The notes beneath the pieces were generated by a model. It made no database searches and had not been told where the DNA came from. It worked only from the letters and a program-made list of their open reading frames with translations. Below, piece by piece: positions 8,206-16,690 of a DNA stretch of 64,000 nucleotides. The stretch's first letter is position 1. The number at the start of each line of letters is the position of its first letter. Origin of the DNA: Chryseobacterium indologenes (GTDB lineage Bacteria > Bacteroidota > Bacteroidia > Flavobacteriales > Weeksellaceae); the NCBI GenBank assembly GCA_001013295.1, contig LAZY01000005.1:1-64000 (forward strand), read 5' to 3'. The position numbers and the translations under genes were made by a program.

Positions 8206-9885
8206 TTATATTTTCACCTCAATATGATTGACCCAGACTTGCTTCCGGTCTTGAGTTTTATAAAAATTCTCAAGTAAAAACTCACGGTTATATGGTATTT
8301 TTTTGTCGAAGTATAGCTTGCCGTTCACATACACTTTTACGTTTTCTTTAAGATCCACAACTTCTGGTGAGATATTGATGGAAAAGGATTGAATATCGGA
8401 AGCCTCAATGCGGAAAACATTCCTGTCATATTCAGCTTTTATCTTGCCGGACTTTCTCGGAAAATCAAATGCATTTTTATCCACGTCCTTCACCTTCAAA
8501 CTATCATGATCATCATAAGCCAGCCATTTATTGATCTTAAAATTCAGCGCTTTGCGCCCGTTGGTATTCCCGCTTAAAGTGTCTAATTTTATATTGGAAA
8601 TCCAATCAACATTTCCGTATCTGTCATCATCAAATTCCCATGAAATTGCTTTTGGAAACGGATTTCTTTTCCGGCTGTTCAGATCTTTAAAGAGAATCTC
8701 ATACGCCGGTTCCGATTCGTCAAACTGTGGAAACCAATGCGGAAATCCGTTGTATCGATATTCTTTGTAATCGGCAGATATACCCTTCATCAGTTTTGTA
8801 AAATCATCATTGGCATTGGGTGGATAATAGTAGTCTTCATCTGTTGAGAAGTTAATAAACGAACGGTTCTTCATATTTTCTACGAAAGTACCGCCTGTAA
8901 ACACTTTTGGATACGTATTAAATCCATAAAACCCGGCAAATGAGGTCGGCTGCTTCATCAGATAAGAAAAAGAACCGGTGGCCCCATTAGAATGCCCTGC
9001 AATAAAGACATTATTATCATCAATATTAATAGCCATCTTGATCTGTTTGAGCATTTCAGGAATCATAAAAAATCCATCATCAGACAACATCCAGTTATAT
9101 TGTTTACTCGCCCTTGGAAAAACCAGGATCACATCATCCCGATCCGCATATTTTGTATAATATCGGTTCCAGCCCCCTAAATTCCGGCCAGCCATCTGAT
9201 AATCGATAAGCTCATTATTTCTTACCGCACCATGAAGGAAAAAAAGTAAAGAATACCTCTTTTGAGGGTTGTAGTTTTTGGGCAGATGAATCAAAAATGA
9301 AGTTTTGGCAGCATCATTGATTTTGAATGCAATAGAATAATCACGCTCTTTTTTTGGTTGATAAGGATTGAAATTTCTGATTTCCGTATACAAAGCCTCC
9401 GGATTTTTAATATTTCTCAATATATTTTTACGGGTACTGTAAAACTCCGCTTCCTTTTCCTGAAGCTCCTTATAAAACTGTTTTTTATATTCGGCAGCCT
9501 TTTTCGTTAATGTACGCCACCTTGGATCTGAAAGCAAATTTTTATATTCTTTTTCAGAATCATTTCCTACAATATAGCTCCAACCCGGATAATTCTCCCC
9601 GTCTCCTTTTATTAAAGAAAGCGACATAAGATACTGAAAGGCCTTATCATTATTTTTCAATCTTGAAGCGAGAACCGATGCATCATGCAACCCTTCACCA
9701 TCAATATTTTTAGGATATATTTTGAATGCCTGCTCATATCCATCAAGAGCTTTTTTATACCCTGTTTCATCTTTAGCTTCCTCCATCAACTCCGAAGCCT
9801 TTTCAGTTAATGCTGCATAATTTCCCTGTGCTTTCGCAAAAAAAACAAACAGGAGAAGAAGCATCGTTATACAATATTTCATCAA
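8206..9885 (-). CDS. Secreted TPR-alpha/beta hydrolase (esterase/peptidase-like)
   Basis: The 559-residue protein has a signal peptide (MMKYCITMLLLLFVFFAKAQ), a helical TPR-like region (about 20-120, with YKKALDGYEQAFKIYPKN), then an alpha/beta-hydrolase domain of the PHB-depolymerase/esterase D type: oxyanion region LLFFLHGAVRN and nucleophile elbow GHSNG. A candidate catalytic His lies in NGFPHWFPQFDE. A C-terminal beta-rich tail ends DRKQVWVNHIEVKI. It probably hydrolyses an ester or peptide bond outside the cytoplasm; the substrate is unknown. It is monocistronic and convergent with the aspartyl protease gene. Confidence 0.75.
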   Translation of the reverse strand: MMKYCITMLLLLFVFFAKAQGNYAALTEKASELMEEAKDETGYKKALDGYEQAFKIYPKNIDGEGLHDASVLASRLKNNDKAFQYLMSLSLIKGDGENYPGWSYIVGNDSEKEYKNLLSDPRWRTLTKKAAEYKKQFYKELQEKEAEFYSTRKNILRNIKNPEALYTEIRNFNPYQPKKERDYSIAFKINDAAKTSFLIHLPKNYNPQKRYSLLFFLHGAVRNNELIDYQMAGRNLGGWNRYYTKYADRDDVILVFPRASKQYNWMLSDDGFFMIPEMLKQIKMAINIDDNNVFIAGHSNGATGSFSYLMKQPTSFAGFYGFNTYPKVFTGGTFVENMKNRSFINFSTDEDYYYPPNANDDFTKLMKGISADYKEYRYNGFPHWFPQFDESEPAYEILFKDLNSRKRNPFPKAISWEFDDDRYGNVDWISNIKLDTLSGNTNGRKALNFKINKWLAYDDHDSLKVKDVDKNAFDFPRKSGKIKAEYDRNVFRIEASDIQSFSINISPEVVDLKENVKVYVNGKLYFDKKIPYNREFLLENFYKTQDRKQVWVNHIEVKI

Positions 9886-9998
9886 AATAATTTATGAAAC
9901 AAAATTAGCAACAAACCATCAGAAAAACTTGTAAAAATGGGACATTCCAAATGATTTTAATTAAAAATCTGTTTAAACTTAACTACAAAAACCTTTAT

Positions 9999-10145
9999 TT
10001 TAAACACTTTAGTACACTTTAGAAAGTTTAGGGAATACCACCCCATTAAGTTCACATAAGATGAAAATCTTTGATTTTCAATAAAACTTTAGTGGACTTC
10101 TTATACACAAAGCATATAACTTAATAAATAACTTTAGTGTTTAAA
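9999..10145. repeat. Inverted-repeat element of ~147 bp
   Basis: TTTAAACACTTTAGT (9999-10013) and ACTTTAGTGTTTAAA (10131-10145) are inverted with 13 of 15 matches. An inner palindrome GAAAATCTTTGATTTTC also lies inside. No ORF is contained. It occupies the first part of the 625-base gap 9886-10510, the rest of which is mainly the next repeat. Confidence 0.45.
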
Positions 10146-10237
10146 AAGCTTTTGTGACTTTGTGGTTTAATAAAAAGGAAATCGTTTGCAAAAGAGGCTT
10201 AATTCAGTAATGAATGGGTATGTCATCATTTTTTTAT

Positions 10238-10407
10238 CGCAAAGAAGAAGTGATTCGAATGTTTGATTTTTAAAGGAGCAAAGAAAGGCAACTTTGTCGC
10301 TGAAGAAGCTGAAGGTAAAACGTCCGCTTAGAAAGAATCAATGCAATTGATTCCTCCTTTGCCTCCTTAAAATATACCATAAAGTAAGTAAAAACTTTGC
10401 GTTAAAG
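10238..10407. repeat. Dispersed ~170-bp structured repeat, copy 2
   Basis: This is the second copy of the element at 4639-4808, in the same orientation. It shares CGCAAAGAA, GTGATTCGAAT, a C-ACTT-GTCGCTGA-GAAG core and the closing CTTTGCGT. Its inverted arms are clearer here: TTTTTAAAGGAGCAAAG against CTTTGCCTCCTTAAAAT. Confidence 0.65.
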
Positions 10408-10457
10408 ACAACATCCTCCCAAACAAGTTATTATCAAACATTTTCTACCTGTAAAAA

Positions 10458-10488
10458 GAAAAACCGCTCCTCTTCAGAAACAGTTTTT
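10458..10488 (-). terminator. Terminator of the VOC gene
   Basis: On the minus strand AAACTGTTTC and GGAGCGGTTT pair over 10 positions, allowing G-U pairs, around a 6-base loop and run into TTTTTC. It lies 23 bases after the stop of the gene at 10511-10888. Confidence 0.65.
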
Positions 10489-10510
10489 TTGTATGGTATT
10501 CAGCAGACTT

Positions 10511-10888
10511 CTACTCTCCTGCCGGTTCAAATAATTCGATCTTGTTGCCTTCCGGATCCATAATATGAACAAACTTTCCATATTCATACGTTGCAATATC
10601 ATCCAGGATGGTAACGCCCTCTTTTTTTAATTCTTCTACCAAAGCTTCAATATTTTCCACATGGTAATTGATCATAAAGTCTTTTTCCGAAGGTTCAAAA
10701 TATTGGGTAGATGCTTTGAACGGGCTCCACAGGGTATATCCTTTTTTGTCCGAATCTGCTTCCTTCCAGTCGAATTTGGCTCCGTATGGGCTGGTTTCTA
10801 CGCCAAGATGGGTTTTGTACCAGTCGTTTACCTGTTCAGTATCTTTACATTTAAAAAAAATTCCTCCGATAGCGGTTACTCTTTTCAT
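10511..10888 (-). CDS. VOC (glyoxalase/bleomycin-resistance) superfamily protein
   Basis: This 125-residue protein is one complete VOC unit of two beta-alpha-beta-beta-beta modules: GGIFFKCKDTEQVNDWYKTHLG opens the first and MINYHVENIEALVEELKKEGV opens the second. It ends with the typical YGKFVHIMDPEGNKIELFEP strand, whose His and final Glu are the usual metal ligands. VOC proteins range from glyoxalases to dioxygenases and antibiotic-binding proteins; nothing in the sequence narrows the substrate. It is monocistronic with its own terminator. Confidence 0.85.
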   Translation of the reverse strand: MKRVTAIGGIFFKCKDTEQVNDWYKTHLGVETSPYGAKFDWKEADSDKKGYTLWSPFKASTQYFEPSEKDFMINYHVENIEALVEELKKEGVTILDDIATYEYGKFVHIMDPEGNKIELFEPAGE

Positions 10889-11227
10889 TTTTATTCGTTT
10901 TTGTTCAGTTTATGGGATCGCAAATACAAATTTGGATCGTTTTATAATTTCACAAATATATTAATGTTTTTATTAGATTTTCTATAGCGTTAGTACAAAT
11001 TTACAATTAGAAAAGTAGATGGATGTGCATTGATTGTTTAAACACAAATGGCACTAATGTTTTCACGAATAACACAAATTGTGGGTAAAGTTATCTTAGA
11101 ATATAAGCTCCTAATGATGTTGGAGCTCGCAAAGGCGCAAGAGAAAACAAAAAACAGGCTATTTTTAAAGCGCAAAGATTTTATCTACGATAAAATTGAA
11201 GACGGTTTTTATATGCACAAATACTTT

Positions 11228-11247
11228 TTATTAGTGCATTCGTGGCA
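11228..11247. repeat. Half copy of a dispersed palindromic element
   Basis: The 20 bases TTATTAGTGCATTCGTGGCA recur exactly at 28973-28992, where they form the right arm of a full palindrome. The surrounding gap 10889-11305 otherwise holds only degenerate repeat-like sequence (GCGCAAAG, CACGAAT) and the trxB terminator; I see no gene in it. Confidence 0.6.
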
Positions 11248-11257
11248 AAAAAATAAA

Positions 11258-11283
11258 AAAAGCGCACCTATCGGGTACGCTTT
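11258..11283. terminator. Terminator of trxB
   Basis: AAAGCGCACC and GGGTACGCTTT pair with one mismatch around a 4-base loop, and an A-run on the left gives the minus-strand T-run. It lies 23 bases after the trxB stop. Confidence 0.7.
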
Positions 11284-11305
11284 GTATTGTATAAACTAAA
11301 TACGA

Positions 11306-12247
11306 TTAGTGTAATTCAGCTAAGTATTTCTCCGCATCCATTGCAGCCATACATCCACTTCCTGCAGCGGTAATCGCCTGTCTGTAGATATGATCCTGAA
11401 CATCACCTGCAGCAAAAACTCCAGGAAGATTCGTTCTTGAAGATCCTTTTTCAGTAACGATATATCCGTTTTCATCAAGATCTACCTGGCCTACGAAAAT
11501 ATCAGTATTCGGCTTGTGACCAATCGCAATGAAGATTCCTTCAACCTCTACGGTAGAAGTCTCATTAGTCTGGTTGTTGATGATCACAGCTCTTTCTACC
11601 AAACTGTTTTCTCCTTCAATTCCGATCAGTTCGTGGTGGAACTTCACTTCAATATTCGGTGTATTTTCCACTCTGTGCACCATTGCTTTTGAAGCTCTGA
11701 AGACATCTTTTCTTACCAATAAAGTTACTTTTCTGCATAATTTCGCAAGATAAGTAGCTTCCTCAGCCGCTGTATCACCAGCTCCTACTACGACAACGTC
11801 TTTACCTCTGTAGAAAAATCCGTCACAGGTAGCACAAGCAGAAACTCCACCTCCGGCATATTTTTTCTCATCTTCAAGTCCCAGGTATTTTGCAGTAGCT
11901 CCTGTAGAGATAATAACGGTTTTTGCAAGGATCTCTTTATTTCCTGCATATAATTTGTGAACACCGCCTACTTCTTTAGAGAATTCAGCTTTAGTGATCA
12001 TTTCGTAATGTACTTTGGTCTCAAATCTTTCTGCCTGTTTTTGCAGATCCATCATCATTTCAGGACCTGTAATCCCGGCTGGATACCCTGGGAAGTTATC
12101 CACTTCCGTAGTGGTTGTTAATTGTCCGCCCGGTTCCAGACCTGTATACAATTCAGGTTTTAAGTCTGCTCTTGCTGCATAGATAGCAGCTGTGAAACCA
12201 GAAGGTCCAGATCCTACGATCACACAATCTAAAATGTTTTGCTCCAT
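11306..12247 (-). CDS. trxB: Thioredoxin-disulfide reductase
   Basis: This 313-residue flavoprotein has the family's standard length and order: FAD-binding GSGPSGFTAAIYAARA (12-27), the redox pair CATC (Cys138, Cys141), NADPH-binding GAGDTAAEEATYLA (155-168) and the second FAD motif GVFAAGDVQD near the C-terminus. It passes electrons from NADPH to thioredoxin in the cytoplasm. It is monocistronic. The 257-base gap upstream (12248-12504) holds no evident gene. Confidence 0.96.
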   Translation of the reverse strand: MEQNILDCVIVGSGPSGFTAAIYAARADLKPELYTGLEPGGQLTTTTEVDNFPGYPAGITGPEMMMDLQKQAERFETKVHYEMITKAEFSKEVGGVHKLYAGNKEILAKTVIISTGATAKYLGLEDEKKYAGGGVSACATCDGFFYRGKDVVVVGAGDTAAEEATYLAKLCRKVTLLVRKDVFRASKAMVHRVENTPNIEVKFHHELIGIEGENSLVERAVIINNQTNETSTVEVEGIFIAIGHKPNTDIFVGQVDLDENGYIVTEKGSSRTNLPGVFAAGDVQDHIYRQAITAAGSGCMAAMDAEKYLAELH

Positions 12248-12504
12248 AATTTATTTTGTTCGAAAAAAGATTCAATTGAATTAAGACTGCTAATTTCGTA
12301 ATTTTTACCGGCTTTTTAAAGTTATTTTAATGATACTTGTCAATATCAGATATGCGGATTGTCAATGAAGAGATGAGAGCTCCCTTTGGCCGATACAAAA
12401 TATGAACTCAAGATTTAACTCCATCCATATATTTTCAAAACATGTATCCCCTATCTATTATCTATCCGTCTATTCTCTCTTGTCAACAATCTTACTTCTC
12501 CCCC

Positions 12505-13395
12505 TCAGTCCAACATCCATTTCACCAATTCTCCTTGTTCCACAATATTCCAGGAATGAGGATGTTTTTTACCATTGGCTCTTATACCGCGGTTCTTTGT
12601 TTCTATATATTCTGTTGCAGGGTTCCCAAGGTTCAATAAGGCTTCATTGGCTTTTTTAAGGACAAAAGCATTAAGATCTTCAAACGTTCTGCCTTTATTT
12701 TGCTGTTGCCATTCAAGATCCGGTTCGCAATAGAATCTGATTTTGGTATCTTTTAAATATTGGATATTTTCAACCGAATTGGAGGAAATCAGATAAGGTG
12801 AAGCGCTTTTATAGGCTTCCGGATGTTCATCAGGCTTTCCCAATTCTTTTTCAAAAAGAGCTGTCAGAAACTTTCCTTCTTCTACGGCATCAGAGTCTAT
12901 ATTGGCGGTAACATCTTTTTCAGCATTATGGTAAAGCTTCTCCAGATCAATAGGTGAATCTACTACAAGGAGGCCTTTAGGATGAAGGGGATCATGATTT
13001 TTTTTCAAAAATGCGGAAAGCAAAAAAGCGACATTCCCACCACCGGAAAAACCACCGATGAAAATATTCTTCTTTTCTATGTGATGTTGGTCTAAGATTG
13101 AGTTTAATCTCCCTGCAATTTTTTCCTTTTCAGTCTGCGTTAAAAACAGCTTTTGATTATAGTCTAAAAGTAAAGTGGTAATTCCTTTCTTTTCTATGTC
13201 TTTTAAAAAGTAGGCTTCAGTTTTTGTATGCTCACGATCACAGGGAAAACAGGGAAATAAAATGAGTACGGCTTTCTGCTCCGTGGCTCTGTTCAGCTCA
13301 TAATCCTCTTTTTTCACAGCATTTCTACCGCTTCGTGCAGTACAGTTCAGCAAAAACATAGAAAATACAATCAGGAAAACACTATTTTTCATCAC
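12505..13395 (-). CDS. Lipoprotein alpha/beta hydrolase
   Basis: The 296-residue product starts with a lipoprotein signal (SMFLLNC lipobox, Cys near residue 18). The body has an alpha/beta-hydrolase layout: an early strand AVLILFPCFPCD, the nucleophile elbow GGFSGGGNVAFLL (Gly-x-Ser-x-Gly), LLVVDSPID as a later strand, and a C-terminal HPHSWNIVEQ that supplies a plausible catalytic His. Substrate unknown. Ten copies of a 4-bp repeat lie about 37 bases upstream of the ATG, which could make its expression switchable. Confidence 0.7.
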   Translation of the reverse strand: MMKNSVFLIVFSMFLLNCTARSGRNAVKKEDYELNRATEQKAVLILFPCFPCDREHTKTEAYFLKDIEKKGITTLLLDYNQKLFLTQTEKEKIAGRLNSILDQHHIEKKNIFIGGFSGGGNVAFLLSAFLKKNHDPLHPKGLLVVDSPIDLEKLYHNAEKDVTANIDSDAVEEGKFLTALFEKELGKPDEHPEAYKSASPYLISSNSVENIQYLKDTKIRFYCEPDLEWQQQNKGRTFEDLNAFVLKKANEALLNLGNPATEYIETKNRGIRANGKKHPHSWNIVEQGELVKWMLD

Positions 13396-13432
13396 TCAAT
13401 ACAATACATGTAAAAAATTAAAAATCCCTGCC

Positions 13433-13471
13433 TCACTCACTCACTCACTCACTCACTCACTCACTCACTCA
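13433..13471. repeat. Tetranucleotide tandem repeat (TCAC)n, ~10 copies
   Basis: TCAC is repeated without interruption for 39 bases. The tract sits in the 96-base space between holA's stop (13492) and the ATG (13395) of the downstream lipoprotein hydrolase, about 37 bases upstream of that ATG and so in its promoter or 5' leader. Confidence 0.9.
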
Positions 13472-13491
13472 AACACTCCCACTCAAAAATC

Positions 13492-14529
13492 CTACACCTT
13501 CATTTTAATCTTGTCCACATTAATAATCTTATAGACAAGTTCCTTGATCAGCTCTGCCTCTCCCATATTCACAGCTCCAAGGCCCTTCCCTTTCATATCA
13601 AATTCTCTCAGAATAGAGATCACTCTGGTCGCGTGCTTCAGCGGATAAAGCCTTGCACTTTCTGCATAATCTTTGATAAAATAAGGATTTACTCCCATTT
13701 GGGAAGCAATCGTCTGCGGAGGCTGCCCTGCCATTGTCTGATAGATAATGACATTGGAGAAATAGTTATAGAGACTGGCCAGCATCATCACGAAAGGATT
13801 GTTCTTTGGATTCTTACCCATAAAATGAGCAATTTTAAAAGCTACGTTGGCATTTTTCGTTCCTAAGGCTTTCTGAAGTTCAAAAATATTATATTCTTTA
13901 CTGATTCCGATATGATTTTCGATGATGGTTCCATCCAGAATTTCGCCTTCTTTGAGGATAATTTTCAACTTATTCAGTTCATTGGCAATTCTGGAAAGGT
14001 CATTCCCCAGATATTCAGCCAAAAGATGGGAAATATTGGGCGCGGTTTTGATCTTAAGCTGAATACATTCGTCAGCGATCCATTTCGGAAGATTGCTTTC
14101 CTTCACAGATTCGCTCAGGAAAAGAGCTTTGGCCTTGTCCAGAGCTTTGGCAGCCTTCTTTCTGCTATCCAGCTTCTTATGTTTATGAGCAAAAACCAAT
14201 ACGGTAGAAGGTACGGGATTTTCTACATAAGCCTCCAGAATTCTGTTTTCCTCTTCATTGAATTTCAGATCCTGTGCTTCCTTTACAATGATTACCTGCT
14301 TGTCTCCCATCATCGGAAACTGTCTTGCCAGGGAAAGGACTTCCTGATAAGAGGTATCTTTTCCGTAGGTAACCGTTTGGTTGAAAGCTTTTTCATCTTC
14401 CTCCAAAAAGTTGTGTTCAAGGGCTTTTACAGCAACATCAATAAAGTAGGCTTCTTCTCCGTGAAAAAAATAAATAGGTAAAACTTCTTTATTTTTAATA
14501 TTTTTGAGGATTAAATCTAATTCTTTCAT
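13492..14529 (-). CDS. holA: DNA polymerase III subunit delta
   Basis: The 345-residue protein has the HolA signature order: LPIYFFHGEEAYFIDVAVKALE at the N-terminus (degenerate AAA+ P-loop region), KQVIIVKEAQDLK, TVLVFAHKHKKLD, then NDLSRIANELNKLKI (lid) and the C-terminal collar region with AYNYFS-like helices (LASLYNYFSNVIIYQ). It loads the beta clamp as part of the clamp loader. The start codon is 7 bases from the divergent ATG at 14537. TATCTTTG (minus strand, 14600-14593), inside the neighbour, is a possible promoter. Confidence 0.93.
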   Translation of the reverse strand: MKELDLILKNIKNKEVLPIYFFHGEEAYFIDVAVKALEHNFLEEDEKAFNQTVTYGKDTSYQEVLSLARQFPMMGDKQVIIVKEAQDLKFNEEENRILEAYVENPVPSTVLVFAHKHKKLDSRKKAAKALDKAKALFLSESVKESNLPKWIADECIQLKIKTAPNISHLLAEYLGNDLSRIANELNKLKIILKEGEILDGTIIENHIGISKEYNIFELQKALGTKNANVAFKIAHFMGKNPKNNPFVMMLASLYNYFSNVIIYQTMAGQPPQTIASQMGVNPYFIKDYAESARLYPLKHATRVISILREFDMKGKGLGAVNMGEAELIKELVYKIINVDKIKMKV

Positions 14530-14536
14530 CTTATAA

Positions 14537-14968
14537 ATGGAACTTCCAAAACTGAATTTTCAGGAAACTTTTGATTTTAAATTCAAAAAAGACAAAGATA
14601 AGTTTTTTATTTATGATTTGGTTCGTAAAACTTATCTTCTGCTCACTCCCGAGGAATGGGTCAGACAGCACTGGATCCACTATTATCTTACGGTAAAATC
14701 TTATTCTACCTCAGCATTGATCACTGAAAAAAAGATTGTTCTGAATGGGTTGACCAAAAGAGTTGATCTTCTGGTAACTGAAAAAACAGAACCCGTAATC
14801 CTTATCGAGTGCAAGGCCCCACAAATTAAATTAACGGAGAAAACATTTGAACAGACGGCCCGATACAACTCCATTATAGGAGCGAAAGAAATTATTTTGA
14901 CGAATGGTCTTCAGCATATTAATGCGTATTATCAGGATGGACAATATCAGTTTTATAGACCGGAGTAG
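14537..14968 (+). CDS. HsdR N-terminal-like PD-(D/E)xK nuclease domain protein
   Basis: This 143-residue stand-alone domain matches the type I restriction HsdR_N fold: after a helical N-terminus it has LNGLTKRVDLLV (catalytic Asp), PVILIECKAP (the E-x-K pair) and the QTARYNSIIGAKEIILTNG segment typical of the family. No restriction helicase, methylase or specificity gene is near. Small proteins like this are commonly found next to holA in Bacteroidota, from memory, which hints at a repair role rather than defence. After the TAG stop the frame stays open for 54 codons of Lys/Ala/Glu-rich sequence (to 15133). Confidence 0.75.
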   Translation: MELPKLNFQETFDFKFKKDKDKFFIYDLVRKTYLLLTPEEWVRQHWIHYYLTVKSYSTSALITEKKIVLNGLTKRVDLLVTEKTEPVILIECKAPQIKLTEKTFEQTARYNSIIGAKEIILTNGLQHINAYYQDGQYQFYRPE

Positions 14969-15133
14969 ATAAAGGGAGCTAAGAAGGCTGGGAAGGCTAA
15001 GGAAGCAAAGGAAGCTGAGGGGGCAAAGGGGATACAGGATGCCGGGGAGATTGAGAGTAATACTGAAGCTGAGTATAATTTAATGATAATTTTATTTCAA
15101 TGCATCATTTCCCATCAGAACTGCAAAAAATAA
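14969..15133 (+). other. Purine-rich low-complexity stretch in frame after the stop
   Basis: The sequence is built from GAAGCT, AAGGCT and GCAAAG units on one strand. Read in the frame of the preceding gene, past its TAG, it would encode a Lys/Ala/Glu-rich helix-like tail ending at TAA 15131-15133. It may be a lost C-terminal extension or simply a non-coding repeat. Confidence 0.35.
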
Positions 15134-15196
15134 TAAATAGTTTCACGCTCATTTTAATAATGCCTGAGGCCTACGAAAATAAAAAACTACATGATC

Positions 15197-15643
15197 ATGA
15201 AAAATCTAATTTTTGTAAGCCTTATCTTTTTTTTCATTTCTTGCAAAGAAAATCCCACCAATATTGACCCTACCGGAACTCATGAGTTGAGGGGTGAAAA
15301 CATAGATGGTGAGATAAAAGGATATTCCGGAGAAATTAAAGTTAAGCTTATTGAAAACAAAAAAATAGCTGTTAATTTTTACATTACAAAAGGACACCCC
15401 AGTTATAATGAAGGGACTTTCAGAGATACTTTAAATTATGAGCATAACAGAGCTGTTTATCAGGACAAGGATCCAAAAACAGCTTGCACGCTTACTTTAG
15501 ACTTTTCAAAAGAAGGAGTTCAGATAAAGGAAAATGCAAACTATGAGTACGGAAGTTGCTGGGGCAATGGAGTTGTTGCTCATGGATTTTTCAAAAAAAT
15601 ATCAGCGAAGATCCCGAGCAATACTGAACTAATGGAAGAATAA
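15197..15643 (+). CDS. Small lipoprotein of unknown function
   Basis: The 148-residue product starts MKNLIFVSLIFFFISCKEN, a lipoprotein signal with the lipobox FISC. The mature part is beta-rich and resembles small surface or periplasmic lipoproteins, with no recognisable domain. The ATG at 15197 gives the standard signal peptide and is preferred over the one two codons upstream. Confidence 0.65.
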   Translation: MKNLIFVSLIFFFISCKENPTNIDPTGTHELRGENIDGEIKGYSGEIKVKLIENKKIAVNFYITKGHPSYNEGTFRDTLNYEHNRAVYQDKDPKTACTLTLDFSKEGVQIKENANYEYGSCWGNGVVAHGFFKKISAKIPSNTELMEE

Positions 15644-15716
15644 CCCAATCAATAGCTGAAACCTGACAACGTAAAATCCTTGCCATTGAGCTGAACATAA
15701 CAAAATAAAAAAACGT

Positions 15717-15890
15717 ATGAACATTAAAAATATCATTTTCGATTTCGAGGGTATTTTGATGGATAATGAAAAAATGGAATGTTTTCTGGAAAATGTCGCT
15801 TAGTATGAATGAAATATTGAACAGGAACGTGGAAGAATTTTCTCTGAAGGGACAGAAATCCAGGTAAAAAAGTTTGAAGCTATCATCTAA
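15717..15890 (+). pseudogene. Decayed 5' fragment of a HAD phosphatase gene
   Basis: From ATG 15717 the sequence encodes MNIKNIIFDFEGILMD, nearly identical to the start of the intact HAD gene at 16691, followed by a jump over about 11 residues to NEKMECFLENVA. It then hits TAG. A shifted frame carries on as NIEQERGRIFSEGTEIQVKKF, matching NVEQDRGRSLAEGTEIQVKKF of the intact gene, with TGA where the intact gene has a Trp codon. The rest is missing. It is therefore a truncated duplicate with a deletion, a frameshift and stop codons, about 970 bases upstream of its parent. Confidence 0.85.
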
Positions 15891-15934
15891 GAGAAAATTC
15901 TATTTACGTATAATTTAACCACAACTCTATGTTA

Positions 15935-16654
15935 ATGAAACGATTAATTATTATCTATTCTTTATTTTATAGCTTATTGATTAATGCTCAAAATGATTGC
16001 AATACAATTTACGAACAGCAGAAAAAAGATTTTGAAAAGACTGTTTCAAGATTAGATAAAACGGATTTCAGCCAACTTTTGAACCAGATTTTCAATTCTC
16101 CTGAATTCGAGAAAGCTATTAAACGAAAAAAAGCTATTTTTTTACTGGACATTATTACTGAAAGTACCAATGATGTTGCAGCCAATAAAACTTGTCATCA
16201 ATTTAAGGGGAATTTAAGAAATGAAATTTTTACAAGAATCTGGACGACTGAAAATTTCATACAATTTCAGAATAAAGTTAAAAGTATAAAAATCATTCCT
16301 TCAGGAATGTTTGGCACAACACTAGAATTTGGAGATCAGACAGAAGACATAAATTTTTTCAGTTTCAAAAAAATATCTCCCAAATATAAAGGTGAGTATA
16401 TTGATAACAACAGGCAATCCATACCTTTTTACTATTCCTCTAAAAACAAACCGGAAGCAAATTTGATCATTCACGAAGACAGTATATATTCAAATAAAGA
16501 TTATTTGTTTTTTGGGCTTCAGATTCAGCCCTCTATAAAAGCTAATTGCAACAACTGTTATTTGGTTAAGACTTATTTAAAAGACAAAGATACAAACTAC
16601 TCTAAAGTAGATAATTATGAATTTACAGAAGGAAAATGGGTGGTATTACAATAA
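15935..16654 (+). CDS. Secreted protein of unknown function
   Basis: The 239-residue protein has a clear signal peptide (MKRLIIIYSLFYSLLINAQ) and a mature part with a Cys near its start and a late CNNCYLV pair. No domain is recognised. The C-terminus (KVDNYEFTEGKWVVLQ) resembles that of the secreted protein at 17375-18043 (YEYKNNNWELIKE) in layout. It lies between the HAD pseudogene and the intact HAD gene, so it may have come in with, or been enclosed by, the duplication. Confidence 0.65.
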   Translation: MKRLIIIYSLFYSLLINAQNDCNTIYEQQKKDFEKTVSRLDKTDFSQLLNQIFNSPEFEKAIKRKKAIFLLDIITESTNDVAANKTCHQFKGNLRNEIFTRIWTTENFIQFQNKVKSIKIIPSGMFGTTLEFGDQTEDINFFSFKKISPKYKGEYIDNNRQSIPFYYSSKNKPEANLIIHEDSIYSNKDYLFFGLQIQPSIKANCNNCYLVKTYLKDKDTNYSKVDNYEFTEGKWVVLQ

Positions 16655-16690
16655 TGATAAATAACAACAAGCTCAATAAAAATGTCAATT

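Noticed and set aside
11048..11299. An 83-residue plus-strand ORF
   Set aside because: It runs through dispersed-repeat sequence and the trxB terminator, and its composition is not protein-like.
12402..12659. Plus-strand ORFs around 12.4-12.7 kb
   Set aside because: They are antisense to the lipoprotein hydrolase or made of AT-rich sequence, with no protein signature.
13433..13471. A CRISPR or minisatellite reading of the TCAC tract
   Set aside because: It is a plain tetranucleotide tract without spacers.
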